64,000 nt of DNA from Aquisediminimonas profunda (GCF_019443285.1 NZ_CP080327.1:3096001-3160000); one strand, 5' to 3'. Positions 16,783-26,657 are shown, counted from the stretch's first letter. The notes: a model not told the origin generated them from the sequence alone. Translations and numbers: made by a program.

Positions 16783-18786
16783 ATGACCATTGAGGCAGTG
16801 ATTGAGGCAGGCGACACTGAAGACCGCCTGCGCAAAGCCCGTTCGCTCTTGCAAGGAGCGAAATTTGGCGAAGCTGCTGAGGTCTGCACTGAAATTCTTG
16901 CGCATACTCCGCAACATCAGGAAGCGCTCTACACGCTCGCGGTTGCCCAACGCTTCGATGGAAAGCCGCTTGAAGCGCTTTCAACCCTCGCCAGTCTGAT
17001 CGATTTATCACCGAGCTATGGCCGGGCCTGGCAGGAACGCGGCCATTGCCTCCGCGCGCTTGGCCGATCCGAAGAGGCATTTTCCGCTTATCAGGCCGCC
17101 GTCACACACAATGGCGCGCTCACCGCAAGCTGGCGCATGCTCGGCGAGCTGCACCGGGCCGCAGGTCGTGATGCACAGGCTGAATTTGCCATGGCACAGG
17201 CCAATTATCTTGCCAGCCTTCCGCCTGAACTGCAGACAGTCTCCAGCCTGATCCAGGAAGGACGCATTGCCAGGGCCGAGAAATTCTGTCGCGCTTTCCT
17301 TCAGAAAAACGGCCACCACGTCGAAGGGATGCGGCTGCTCGCGGAAATCGGCTCGCGCTTCAACGCATTTGACGAGGCGGAATTCCTGCTTGAATCCTGC
17401 AAGGTGCTGGAACCGAACAATGTCAGCGCCCAATATGACTATGCCAAGCTGTTGAGGAAAAGGCACAAATTCGAACAGGCTCTGGCCGAAGCCCGCGAAC
17501 TGCGCAGCAAGGAGCCGGGAAACCCCGAGTTCGAAATGCTTTATGCCAACGAGAATCTGGCCGTCGGCAATTTCGACGAAGCGATGGAAACATACGAAAC
17601 GCTCATTCGCACCCTGCCCGCGAACCCCGGGGTCAGTTTGACTCATGGCCATGCGTTGAAGACCGTCGGCCGGCAGGAAGAAGCCATTGAGGCCTATCGC
17701 CGCGCCTATGCGATCAAGCCGGATCTGGGCGATGCGTTCTGGAGTCTCGCAAACCTGAAGACCTATCGCTTCACGGATGCCGAACTTGACCAGATGCGGG
17801 TGCAGGAAGCCTCCCCCTCAATTGCGCTGGCAGACCGGTATCATCTCTGCTTCGCGCTTGGCAAAGCCCTGGAAGATCGCGGACAATTTGAAGACTCCTT
17901 CAGCTATTATGAGCGCGGCAATCGGCTCAAGCGGGAGGAACTCAAGTACGATCCCCAGCGGCTGGCGACGGAAATGCAGTTGCAGCGCGACCATGTGTCG
18001 GCGGACCTGCTCGCCCGGTTCGCCAATGCTGGCAGCAAGGCCCCGGATCCGATTTTCATTGTCGGGCTTCCTCGGGCCGGCTCCACCTTGCTTGAACAGA
18101 TCCTCGCTTCGCACAGTCAGGTGGAGGGCACGATGGAATTGCCCAATATCCTGGCCCTTGCGCACCGCCTCGATCATCGGCGGATGGAGAGTGAAGACCA
18201 TGAATATCCGGCCAACCTGGCCGAATTGTCTCCGGAAGACGCGACACGCTTTGGTGAAGACTATATTCGGGATACGCGGATCTATCGCAAGGAAGGAACG
18301 CCCTTCTTCATCGACAAGATGCCAAACAATTTTCGCCATATCGGGCTGATTCACGCGATACTGCCGAACGCAAAGATCGTCGATGCCCGCCGCAGTGCGA
18401 TGGGATGCTGTTTTTCCGGGTTCAAGCAGCTCTTCGCCGAGGGGCAGGAATTCACCTACGGTCTTGATGAAGTCGGGCGCTACTATCGCGACTATGTCGC
18501 GCTCATGGACCATTGGGATGCTGTGCTTCCCGGGAAGGTGCTGCTTGTCCGCTACGAAGATGTAGTGAGCGATCTGGAAACGCAGGTCAGAAGGCTGCTC
18601 GATCATTGCGGCTTGCCATTCGAGGACGCCTGCCTGAGATTTCACGAGACGGAACGCGCCGTGCGCACGGCAAGCTCGGAACAGGTCCGCCAGCCTCTCT
18701 ACAAGAGCGGTGTCGACCAGTGGGAGAATTTCTCACCCTGGCTTGATCCGTTACGGCTGGCCTTGGGGCAGGAATTGGCAGAATAA
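16783..18786 (+). CDS. TPR-repeat sulfotransferase
   Basis: 667 residues. Residues about 1-400 form tetratricopeptide repeats; the C-terminal about 250 residues are a sulfotransferase domain with the PAPS-binding loop PIFIVGLPRAGSTLLEQ (around 423-440). It would transfer sulfate from PAPS to an unknown acceptor. GGGAGAGG precedes the ATG. Such proteins are often found beside TonB-dependent receptors in sphingomonads and Caulobacter relatives, as here, but their function is not established. The MFS gene follows after 24 bp. Confidence 0.85.
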   Translation: MTIEAVIEAGDTEDRLRKARSLLQGAKFGEAAEVCTEILAHTPQHQEALYTLAVAQRFDGKPLEALSTLASLIDLSPSYGRAWQERGHCLRALGRSEEAFSAYQAAVTHNGALTASWRMLGELHRAAGRDAQAEFAMAQANYLASLPPELQTVSSLIQEGRIARAEKFCRAFLQKNGHHVEGMRLLAEIGSRFNAFDEAEFLLESCKVLEPNNVSAQYDYAKLLRKRHKFEQALAEARELRSKEPGNPEFEMLYANENLAVGNFDEAMETYETLIRTLPANPGVSLTHGHALKTVGRQEEAIEAYRRAYAIKPDLGDAFWSLANLKTYRFTDAELDQMRVQEASPSIALADRYHLCFALGKALEDRGQFEDSFSYYERGNRLKREELKYDPQRLATEMQLQRDHVSADLLARFANAGSKAPDPIFIVGLPRAGSTLLEQILASHSQVEGTMELPNILALAHRLDHRRMESEDHEYPANLAELSPEDATRFGEDYIRDTRIYRKEGTPFFIDKMPNNFRHIGLIHAILPNAKIVDARRSAMGCCFSGFKQLFAEGQEFTYGLDEVGRYYRDYVALMDHWDAVLPGKVLLVRYEDVVSDLETQVRRLLDHCGLPFEDACLRFHETERAVRTASSEQVRQPLYKSGVDQWENFSPWLDPLRLALGQELAE

Positions 18787-18810
18787 CAAATAGGGTCGGG
18801 AGAGAAGAAC

Positions 18811-20109
18811 ATGGCAAGCGCAGCACAGACAAATGCAGACAGTGTGTCGACGCTGGGCCAGCGATGGTATGTTCTGTTCATCATGATGCTGGTCTACACA
18901 ATCAGCATTGCAGACCGGTATGTGCTCTCGACGCTGCTCGGCCCCATCAGCAAGGAATTGAAGCTGACGGATACCGGTGCAGCATCGCTCGGTATTCCTC
19001 TCGCGCTCTTCTATGTGGTGATGGGGATTCCCCTGTCCTGGCTGTGCGATCGCACCAACCGGACACGGCTACTGGCAGCCGCTGTCGCCGCATGGTCGTT
19101 CATGACGGCCGTCACCGGTTTCACGAAGGGCTATTTCGACCTCCTGCTCGCGCGCGTAGGCGTTGGTATCGGAGAAGCTGGCGGCACCCCTGCCTGCAAC
19201 GCAATCATCGCGGACTATTTCCCCGCTGACCGCCGCTCCATGGCGATGACGGTTTTCGCCCTTGGAGCACCGATCGGGGCCTGGTTGGGATCGGACATTG
19301 CAGGCTATGTCTCGATCCTGCACGGCTGGCGCTCGGCCTTTCTGGTGCTTGGCATCCCCGGCCTTCTCCTTGCACTGACCATCCTGATCACGATCAAGGA
19401 ACCCAAGCGAGGACGCCTTGACGCCGTAGTCGAGGAGAAAGCTCCAACCGTGATGGAGACGCTCCGCTTCCTGTGGTCGCAAAAGGCCGCGGTCCATGCC
19501 CTGTGGGCGAGTGGCCTCTCGGCGTTCTGGGGGTGGGGCCTGATGTGGTTCACGCCGCTGTTCCTCCAAAGAACCTATGGCATGGATGAAAGCCAGGCAG
19601 GCAGCCTGCTTGGGTTGATCTACATGTTTGGCGGTATTGGTGCTTCGCTTGTGACGGCGTGGGTTGTCGCACGCCCGGCCTTTGCCGATCCCCGCAAGAT
19701 TGCGCGTCTCCTAGCCGTGGTGACCGCGCTGGCGACCATCCCATCCTTCTTCGCCTATTACACCCACGATCTCGGTGTGGCGAAAATGATGTGGTGGCTC
19801 TTCATTCCCGCCATCTATTTCTACATCGGGCCAGCCTTCGCTCTGTGCCAGAACCTCTCGTCACCGCGGATGCGGGCCATGACGGTCGCCATTTCGCTGC
19901 TGATTGCAAACGTCTTGAACCTTATCGTTGCCCCGTGGCTCGTTGGCAGCCTGAGTGACTGGTTTGCGGGACCGGGCGGCGCAAATGCGGACTCGCTTCG
20001 CCTGGCCCAGCTGATCCTCGCACCCAGTGGTCTTTGGGCGGCATGGCACTATTGGCGCGCCGAAAAATACATCATTGAAGATCAGAAAAGAGCCATTGGA
20101 TATGTTTGA
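18811..20109 (+). CDS. MFS transporter, Spinster-like
   Basis: 432 residues with about 12 predicted membrane helices. The signature SIADRYVLSTLLGPISKELKL and WLCDRTNRTRLLA (loop 2-3 motif) match Spinster-type major facilitator proteins common in sphingomonads. It is an inner-membrane importer or exporter of a small organic compound. GGGAGAG precedes the ATG. The end overlaps the aldehyde dehydrogenase start by 8 bp, so it likely serves the catabolic genes that follow. Confidence 0.88.
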   Translation: MASAAQTNADSVSTLGQRWYVLFIMMLVYTISIADRYVLSTLLGPISKELKLTDTGAASLGIPLALFYVVMGIPLSWLCDRTNRTRLLAAAVAAWSFMTAVTGFTKGYFDLLLARVGVGIGEAGGTPACNAIIADYFPADRRSMAMTVFALGAPIGAWLGSDIAGYVSILHGWRSAFLVLGIPGLLLALTILITIKEPKRGRLDAVVEEKAPTVMETLRFLWSQKAAVHALWASGLSAFWGWGLMWFTPLFLQRTYGMDESQAGSLLGLIYMFGGIGASLVTAWVVARPAFADPRKIARLLAVVTALATIPSFFAYYTHDLGVAKMMWWLFIPAIYFYIGPAFALCQNLSSPRMRAMTVAISLLIANVLNLIVAPWLVGSLSDWFAGPGGANADSLRLAQLILAPSGLWAAWHYWRAEKYIIEDQKRAIGYV

Positions 20110-21538
20110 TAAACCGTTGAAATCTTTCATAAATGGCGAGTGGAGACTTCCGGCAACATCGACGGACACACTCGACGCAATCAATCCTGCGACCGAGGAG
20201 GTCTGCGCAACAGTTGCCCTTTGCGGGCATGATGATGTCGATGCAGCCGTGAACGCGGCCCGCGCGGCATTTGATGGTTATTCGGCCATGCCACTCAACG
20301 AACGGATCGCGCTGGTCGAAAAACTGATTGCGGTGTTCGAGCGCCGCTATGATGAGGTAGTTGCCGCGATCTCGACCGAAATGGGGGCTCCCTACGATCT
20401 GTCCTATAATTCCCAGGCCGAATGCGGCCCGGGCCATCTGCGCGCGACCGTGAAGGCGGCACGCGAGATGCAATGGGAATATGACGTTGGAGAGGATGGC
20501 CGCGTCGTGCATGAACCCATCGGTGTGTGCGTCCTGATCACGCCCTGGAACTGGCCCGTGAACCAGCTTGCCACAAAGATCGGGCCGGCGCTGGTCAGTG
20601 GCTGCACAATGGTCCTCAAGCCCAGCGAAATTGCCCCGCTTTCTGCTCAACTTTTTGCAGAATTCATCGAGGAGGCCGGTTTTCCGCGCGGCGTGTTCAA
20701 CATGCTTCATGGAACCGGCGCAGGTATCGGGGACCGGCTTACAAGCCACCCCGAAGTCGACATGATTTCCTTTACGGGTTCAACCCGAGCGGGCGTGCAG
20801 ATTGCCAAGTCGGCAGCCGATACGGTGAAGCGTGTCTCGCAGGAATTGGGCGGCAAGTCCGCCAATATCGTCTTTGCCGATACCGATCTGGAGGCGGCCG
20901 TTACGCGCGGCGTGCTCCACTGCTTTGAAAATGCCGGCCAGTCCTGCAATGCCCCGACGCGAATGCTGGTCGAACAGTCAGTGTATGACCAAGCCGTCGC
21001 GATCGCCGGAACCGTGGCAAAAGGCGTCAAACAGGGCGATCCCATGGAAAAGGGCGCCCACTATGGCCCGGTCGTCAGCAAAATGCATTTCGACAAGATC
21101 CAGGGCCTGATCCAGGTCGGGATCGACGAAGGCGCGCAAGTGGTCGCGGGCGGCACAGGCCGATCGGATGGCTTTGATCGCGGCTACTATGTCAAGCCGA
21201 CGATCTTTGCGGGCGTGCATAACAGGATGCGGATTGCGCAAGAGGAAGTGTTTGGCCCCGTCCTCGTGATGATCCCCTTCAAGGATGAGCCAGACGCCAT
21301 CGCGATTGCCAATGACACACCCTATGGCCTTGCAGCCTATGTCCAGACCGATGACATGGTTCGCGCCCGACGCGTTGCGCGGCTTCTGCGGGCGGGCAGT
21401 GTCAGCATCAATGGCGCAGGGCAGGATTATATGGCGCCGTTTGGCGGCTACAAACAATCAGGCAACGGACGCGAGTATGGCGAATTCGGCCTTCGCGACT
21501 TCCTCGAGGTCAAGGCGATAAACGGATACCGCGCATGA
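20102..21538 (+). CDS. NAD(P)-dependent aldehyde dehydrogenase
   Basis: 478 residues with a complete active site: PWNWPVN (N150), K173, the general base E248 in QELGGK, and the nucleophile C282 in GQSCNA. It oxidises an aldehyde to a carboxylate. The start at 20102 overlaps the MFS stop; the open frame extends back to 20027 but only through MFS sequence. It is translationally coupled to the following enolase-superfamily gene (ATGA), placing both in one pathway. The substrate is unknown. Confidence 0.92.
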   Translation: MFDKPLKSFINGEWRLPATSTDTLDAINPATEEVCATVALCGHDDVDAAVNAARAAFDGYSAMPLNERIALVEKLIAVFERRYDEVVAAISTEMGAPYDLSYNSQAECGPGHLRATVKAAREMQWEYDVGEDGRVVHEPIGVCVLITPWNWPVNQLATKIGPALVSGCTMVLKPSEIAPLSAQLFAEFIEEAGFPRGVFNMLHGTGAGIGDRLTSHPEVDMISFTGSTRAGVQIAKSAADTVKRVSQELGGKSANIVFADTDLEAAVTRGVLHCFENAGQSCNAPTRMLVEQSVYDQAVAIAGTVAKGVKQGDPMEKGAHYGPVVSKMHFDKIQGLIQVGIDEGAQVVAGGTGRSDGFDRGYYVKPTIFAGVHNRMRIAQEEVFGPVLVMIPFKDEPDAIAIANDTPYGLAAYVQTDDMVRARRVARLLRAGSVSINGAGQDYMAPFGGYKQSGNGREYGEFGLRDFLEVKAINGYRA

Positions 21539-22725
21539 AGCTGACGGGCATCAAGACGTTCGTGGTCGGCAACCCGCCGCCACATTTTGGCGGACGCTAT
21601 TTTGTATTCGTCACACTTGAAACGAGCAATGGTTCGTCCGGGCTTGGCGAGGCCTATTGCGTTCCGTTCTCACCGCATCTCGTCGCCAGCATGTGTGAGG
21701 ACGTGTTTGCGCGATACCTTGAAGGTCATGATCCGCACGACATCGAATCCATGTGGCGGCGCGTCTATTCGAGCGGCTTTACGCAGCATCCCGACCTCAC
21801 CTTGATGGGCGTCCTCTCCGCGCTTGAAATGGCGTGTTGGGACATCATCGGCAAGGAAGCGAACAAGCCCGTCTACAAGCTCTTGGGTGGACAGGTGCAT
21901 GAGCGTTTGCGCGCCTATACCTATATCTATCCGCGCCCCGGCGATGCGACCGACGTCTATCACGATCCTGTCCTGGCGGCGGAACGGGCCGCGCTTTATC
22001 TTGGCATGGGATTTACAGCGCTCAAGTTCGACCCGGCAGGCCCCTATTCGGCCTTTGACGGCCGCCAATTGTCGCTGGAAGCGCTCGAACTCTCGGAGCG
22101 TTTCTGCAAGACACTGCGCGAAGCCGTGGGTTCGAAGGCGGACCTGCTGTTCGGCACACACGGCCAGATGACAGCTGCCGGAGCAATTCGCCTGGCCAGG
22201 AGACTGGAGCCTTATGATCCGCTCTGGCTTGAAGAGCCGGTGCCGCCCGACGCGCCTGAGGAAATGGCCAGGGTCGCGCGCGCCACCTCGATCCCGGTTG
22301 CAGCCGGGGAGCGACTGGCCACCAAATATGACTTCGCACGGTTGCTTGATTGTGGAGCAGCCGCCATCCTGCAGATGAACCTCGGTCGTGTTGGTGGATT
22401 GCTGGAGGCGAAGAAGATCGCGGGGATGGCTGAAGTCCGGCACGTCCAGATTGCGCCCCATCTCTACTGCGGACCGGTCGTCGGCGCGGCCAATGTCCAG
22501 CTCGCGACATGTTCTCCCAACTTCCTGATCCTTGAAAGCATCGAGGAATGGGGCGGCTTTCATGCGCAGATCCTGAAAAAGCCCATGGCGTTCGAGGATG
22601 GCCATGTCATCCCGCCAACATCGCCGGGACTTGGCGTTGAGCTCGACGAAGACGTCGCGGCTGCGCATCCCTACACCGGCGACATGCTGCACCTCGAAAT
22701 GACCCAGCATCCGGTAAGTCTTTGA
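21535..22725 (+). CDS. Enolase-superfamily (mandelate racemase-like) protein with atypical GTHGQ metal site
   Basis: 396 residues with the capping domain and modified TIM barrel of the family. KFD (164-166), E234, E259 and H309 (APHLYCGP) are visible. At the end of the third barrel strand, where most members have a metal-binding Asp (for example DFHGR in galactonate dehydratase), it has GTHGQ (207-211). It may therefore belong to a distinct dehydratase subgroup. It overlaps the ALDH stop and the GMC start. The product is probably a keto acid; the substrate is unknown. Confidence 0.83.
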   Translation: MKLTGIKTFVVGNPPPHFGGRYFVFVTLETSNGSSGLGEAYCVPFSPHLVASMCEDVFARYLEGHDPHDIESMWRRVYSSGFTQHPDLTLMGVLSALEMACWDIIGKEANKPVYKLLGGQVHERLRAYTYIYPRPGDATDVYHDPVLAAERAALYLGMGFTALKFDPAGPYSAFDGRQLSLEALELSERFCKTLREAVGSKADLLFGTHGQMTAAGAIRLARRLEPYDPLWLEEPVPPDAPEEMARVARATSIPVAAGERLATKYDFARLLDCGAAAILQMNLGRVGGLLEAKKIAGMAEVRHVQIAPHLYCGPVVGAANVQLATCSPNFLILESIEEWGGFHAQILKKPMAFEDGHVIPPTSPGLGVELDEDVAAAHPYTGDMLHLEMTQHPVSL

Positions 22726-24338
22726 GCGCGACCTTTGATTATGTGATTGTTGGCGCGGGTACCGCCGGTTGCGTCGTTGCGCGCCGCCTGTCGGACAGCG
22801 GCGCAAGCGTCCTGCTGCTGGAAGCGGGCGGAAGCGATCGCATCGTCTGGATCCAGCTGCCCGTCGGCTATGGCCGCACATTCTTTGACAAGCGCATCAA
22901 CTGGATGTTCGACACCGAAGCTGTTGCCGCACTGGGCGGGCGGACAAGCTATTGGCCGCGGGGAAAGGTCATCGGCGGCTCCGGGTCCATCAATGCCATG
23001 GTTCATGTGCGCGGACAGCCACATGACTATGACGATTGGCGGCACCTCGGCAATACTGGCTGGGGCTGGGACGATGTCCTGCCCTATTTCATCAAGTCTG
23101 AAGACCATGATCTCGGACCAAGTGCCGTGCACGGGTCGGGAGGCCCTCAACACGTCACTGACATAAGCAGCCGCGTTCACCCGCTTTGCCAACGGTTCAT
23201 CGCGGCGGGCACTGCCATGGGCTTTCCCTATTCGTCCGATTTGAACGGGACCGAAACCGAGGGCGTCGGCGTCTATCAGATCAACACGCGCGGCGGTCGT
23301 CGCGCCTCGACAGCCAATGAATATCTGCGCCCGGCGTTAAGGCGCGGGACGATCAAGCTGCAGACCAAATCATTGGCGACACGCATCCTGTTTGAAGGCA
23401 AACGCGCCAAAGGCATCGAATATAGGCGGAACGGCCAGACTAAAACTGCACTCGCTAGACGCGAAGTCATCCTCTGCGGCGGTTCGATCAATTCGCCGCA
23501 GCTGTTGCAGCTGTCCGGGATCGGCAGTGCGGAACTCCTCAGCAGCCTTGGTATCGAACCCTTGCTGGACGCCCCCGCTGTCGGCAGGAACCTGCAAGAC
23601 CATTTGGCCGTCAGCTATTTCTACAAGACAACTGTGCCAACGCTGAACGATGCGCTGCGACCACTGACCGGCAAGGCCAAGGCGGCACTGCGATACCTAT
23701 GGGATCGCGGCGGTCCGCTTTCGATGAGCATCAATCAGGGCGGAGGGTTCGTGCGCAGCGCGCCAGATCAGCCACGCCCCAACCTCCAGCTTTACTTCAC
23801 GCCGGCAAGCTACACCCAGACCCCCTTGTCCGAACGCAAGCTGCTGAACCCCGACCCATTCTCGGCGGTCCTTCTCTCGTTCAACAGCTGCCGACCGACC
23901 AGCCGTGGCCATCTGCAAATCCGTTCGAACGATCCCGCTGTTCCGCCGGTGATCCAGCCAAACTATTTTTCCACGCAGCAGGACATTGACGAAGCACGCG
24001 TCGGAAACCGGCTGCTGCGCACGCTCGCCAATACGCGGCCACTGTCCGACATCATCACAGAGGAATTGCTGCCGGGCGCTCAAGTGCAAGGGGACGATGC
24101 CTTGCTTGAGGATTTCCGCCAGCGAGCCGACACAGTTTACCACCCGACATCAACCTGCATGATGGGACCAGATGCTCGCTCATCGGTCGTGGACGCGCGA
24201 CTCCGGGTGCATGGCATAGAGGGCCTGAGGGTGATCGACGCCTCGATCTTCCCGACAATCACGTCCGGCAATACCAATGCCCCCACCGTCATGGTCGGTG
24301 AAAAGGGCGCGGCGATGATCCTGGAGGACGCGCGCTGA
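22722..24338 (+). CDS. GMC-family FAD oxidoreductase (choline dehydrogenase-like), TTG start
   Basis: 538 residues. The FAD motif VIVGAGTAGCVVARRL begins near residue 8, GGSGSINAM follows at about 86-94, and the C-terminal catalytic region has YHPTSTCMMGP and GNTNAPTVM. It oxidises an alcohol to an aldehyde. No ATG exists before the FAD motif, so translation must begin at TTG 22722 (overlapping the previous stop) or at a nearby rare codon; GGTAAG lies upstream. It is the last gene of the MFS-ALDH-enolase-GMC string and converges on the beta-lactamase-fold gene. Confidence 0.88.
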   Translation: MSATFDYVIVGAGTAGCVVARRLSDSGASVLLLEAGGSDRIVWIQLPVGYGRTFFDKRINWMFDTEAVAALGGRTSYWPRGKVIGGSGSINAMVHVRGQPHDYDDWRHLGNTGWGWDDVLPYFIKSEDHDLGPSAVHGSGGPQHVTDISSRVHPLCQRFIAAGTAMGFPYSSDLNGTETEGVGVYQINTRGGRRASTANEYLRPALRRGTIKLQTKSLATRILFEGKRAKGIEYRRNGQTKTALARREVILCGGSINSPQLLQLSGIGSAELLSSLGIEPLLDAPAVGRNLQDHLAVSYFYKTTVPTLNDALRPLTGKAKAALRYLWDRGGPLSMSINQGGGFVRSAPDQPRPNLQLYFTPASYTQTPLSERKLLNPDPFSAVLLSFNSCRPTSRGHLQIRSNDPAVPPVIQPNYFSTQQDIDEARVGNRLLRTLANTRPLSDIITEELLPGAQVQGDDALLEDFRQRADTVYHPTSTCMMGPDARSSVVDARLRVHGIEGLRVIDASIFPTITSGNTNAPTVMVGEKGAAMILEDAR

Positions 24339-24348
24339 GGCGCCGTTG

Positions 24349-25671
24349 CTATCGGCTGCGGGAAAGATGGTCCGCCATGGCCTGGAACATCCCCTGCGTA
24401 ATGGGATCGAAACCAACGGTCGAACCGTCAGGCCCTGACATGAAACGCACAATGACCATTTCGGCCTTGGGATCGACATAGATTGCCTGACCGAACATGC
24501 CGATCCCCATGAAGGCCTTGTCGGCATTATGTGTGTGCCACCATTGGCTCTTGTAGCTCCAGCCGCGCCGGGTGTTGTAATCCCAGATCGCATTCGCAAA
24601 ATCGCGCTTGCTGCCCCCTGCCCTGATCTTGGCGACAACCTTGGCCGGAACAATCTGCTTGCCGTTGAACTTGCCGTTGCGCCGCATCATTTCGCCGAAG
24701 CGCGCAAAATCCCTGGCCGTTGCGCTGAGCCCGCCAGCAGAGCGCGACGATCCGACTTCATCAAGGACGATGTTCGCATCATTCTCGGCGCCAAGTTGCG
24801 ACCAGATGCGTTCTTCCAGGACCTTCTCCGGGCGTTTCCCGGCTATTCGCCCAATGATGAAGCCAAGCACCTCGGTATCGAGGGACTGGTAATCGAACCG
24901 CGCGCCGTGCGGGCCGACTTTCTTGACCGTCTTGAGCAGGTCGAACGTGTTTGTTGGACCGTTATAGCCAATAGGGCGAGGATAGGTTCCCGATGCGAGC
25001 GAGAAATTGCGCATCTTTTCAGCCGCGTCATCTGCATCCTCGTTATAATCCAGACTTGTCGTCATATCGAGGACCTGCCGGACCGTCGCATCGCCAAAGC
25101 CACTGTCGGCAAGTTCGGGCAAATAGTGAGCAACGGTCTTGCGTTCGTCGAGCGTCCCCTCCGCAATCATCATTTCCGCGAGCGTTCCGTAAAAGGATTT
25201 GGTGAGCGAAAAGCCGATATGCGGTTGATCCACGTTCATCACGCCATTGTATTTTTCAAACACGATCCGGCCACGATGCAGCACGACAATCGCGTCGCCA
25301 TAGAGCGCATCGAAGGCCTCGACCCAATTGCTGGCCTTGCTCTCTCCCTTTGGCGTGAAGCTCAGCTGCGCGATATCGGCTCTGGTTGCCACCGGAAGCA
25401 CCGCGACCGGCCCCTTGCCGCGAGCAATCCGCGCGGTTGGAAACAGCTCCTGGTAATGCGCAAAGGACCAGCGGTTTTTGGGGAAGGTAATGAAGCTGCC
25501 ATCCGAAAACTGGATCCGCTTCTCAGGCGGTGGCGGCGAGCCCAGCATCCACCCCAGCTTGAGTGGGTCAGTATCCGCTGCCGATGCCGGCGCCGTTTCG
25601 GCCAGCGCGGGAGACGATGCGACCAAGGCCATAACGCCGAGTGCAAGAGCATAAACTCCGAGTTTGGCCAT
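24349..25671 (-). CDS. Secreted beta-lactamase-fold serine hydrolase (class C/NylB type)
   Basis: 440 residues with a signal peptide (cleavage near residue 24, SPALA-E). The SxxK catalytic motif is SLTK (S155-K158) in HIGFSLTKSFYG, and YQS stands where class C enzymes have YxN. The family includes esterases and 6-aminohexanoate-dimer hydrolases. Location is probably periplasmic. It is the last gene of a minus-strand unit with an SDR and a beta-hydroxyacid dehydrogenase, so it may hydrolyse an ester or amide substrate before uptake. Antibiotic resistance is unlikely to be its role. Confidence 0.85.
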   Translation of the reverse strand: MAKLGVYALALGVMALVASSPALAETAPASAADTDPLKLGWMLGSPPPPEKRIQFSDGSFITFPKNRWSFAHYQELFPTARIARGKGPVAVLPVATRADIAQLSFTPKGESKASNWVEAFDALYGDAIVVLHRGRIVFEKYNGVMNVDQPHIGFSLTKSFYGTLAEMMIAEGTLDERKTVAHYLPELADSGFGDATVRQVLDMTTSLDYNEDADDAAEKMRNFSLASGTYPRPIGYNGPTNTFDLLKTVKKVGPHGARFDYQSLDTEVLGFIIGRIAGKRPEKVLEERIWSQLGAENDANIVLDEVGSSRSAGGLSATARDFARFGEMMRRNGKFNGKQIVPAKVVAKIRAGGSKRDFANAIWDYNTRRGWSYKSQWWHTHNADKAFMGIGMFGQAIYVDPKAEMVIVRFMSGPDGSTVGFDPITQGMFQAMADHLSRSR

Positions 25672-25689
25672 TGATTTATCCTTTTGCAG

Positions 25690-26643
25690 TCAGCGACGTG
25701 GAACGACTTCGTAGCCGGGCTCTTCCGGCTCATCGTCGACCATCTGGTCCGGAAATCCGGTGCCCAGAACCTTGATGCCCAGAGGCTCTTCGTAGCGACG
25801 GATGATATTGGGCGAAAATTCGCGGTCGCCATATTGGGCGCGCGCATCCTTGAACATGCGGACGATCAGCGGCGACATCTCGACCGGAACGCCATGCTCA
25901 TGCGCAATATCGTCAAACAGGCCGATATCCTTGCTCACAAGATCCATGGTGAAATTGATGTCGCGGCTTCCGTTGAGGATCACCTGACTTTCCGTTTCAT
26001 GGACGAAACTGTTCCCGGATGAAATGCGGATCGCTTCATAGGTTGTGTTCATGTCCAGACCGGCCGCCTTGCAGGTCGTCAAGGCTTCGGCCAGCGCAAC
26101 AAGGTGCACAGTGCACAGATAGTTGGTCATCACCTTGAGCTGGGAAGCAGTGCCAAGATCGCCGGTATGAAGCAGCCTGCGCCCCATCGACTTCAGAAGT
26201 GGCAACACCTTGTCAAACCCTTCTCGCGGGCCTCCGGCAAAGATTGAGATATTGCCAGTATCGGCGCGATGGCAACCCCCGGAAACGGGGCATTCCATGA
26301 ACAGGGCACCGCGCGCAGAGACCAAGGACCCAAGCCGGATCACTTCCTCATAGTCGGTGGTGCTCATCTCCATCCAGACCTGTCCGGGCCGCAGGACGTC
26401 CAGAAAGCCATCCTCGCCTTCGGCAACGGCCGCACTTGCCGCCGGAGATGGCAGGCAGGTGATGATCACATCGCACGCCTCGCCCAAGGCGCGTGGACTG
26501 TCAGCGGCGGTGGCCCCCTTCGCAACGAATTCGGCAACAAGGTCCGGATTGAGATCGCGGACCATGACGTCGTGGCCGTTGCGGATGAGACTTCCTGCCA
26601 GCTTGCCGCCAACATTTCCAAGACCGATAAATCCGATCTTCAT
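25690..26643 (-). CDS. Beta-hydroxyacid dehydrogenase (3-hydroxyisobutyrate dehydrogenase family)
   Basis: 317 residues. N-terminal NAD(P) motif GFIGLGNVGG, the substrate-binding ECPVSGGCHRADTG segment, and the catalytic Lys in QLKVMTNYL. It oxidises a beta-hydroxy acid or reduces a semialdehyde. The ATG at 26643 has AGGAAAG upstream and was preferred over the TTG-initiated extension to 26661. It lies between the SDR and the hydrolase on the same strand. Confidence 0.88.
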   Translation of the reverse strand: MKIGFIGLGNVGGKLAGSLIRNGHDVMVRDLNPDLVAEFVAKGATAADSPRALGEACDVIITCLPSPAASAAVAEGEDGFLDVLRPGQVWMEMSTTDYEEVIRLGSLVSARGALFMECPVSGGCHRADTGNISIFAGGPREGFDKVLPLLKSMGRRLLHTGDLGTASQLKVMTNYLCTVHLVALAEALTTCKAAGLDMNTTYEAIRISSGNSFVHETESQVILNGSRDINFTMDLVSKDIGLFDDIAHEHGVPVEMSPLIVRMFKDARAQYGDREFSPNIIRRYEEPLGIKVLGTGFPDQMVDDEPEEPGYEVVPRR

Positions 26644-26657
26644 GACTTTCCTGCCTT

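Noticed and set aside
24349-25671. Beta-lactam resistance gene
   Set aside because: Only the SxxK motif and fold are shared, YxN is changed to YQS, and the operon is catabolic.
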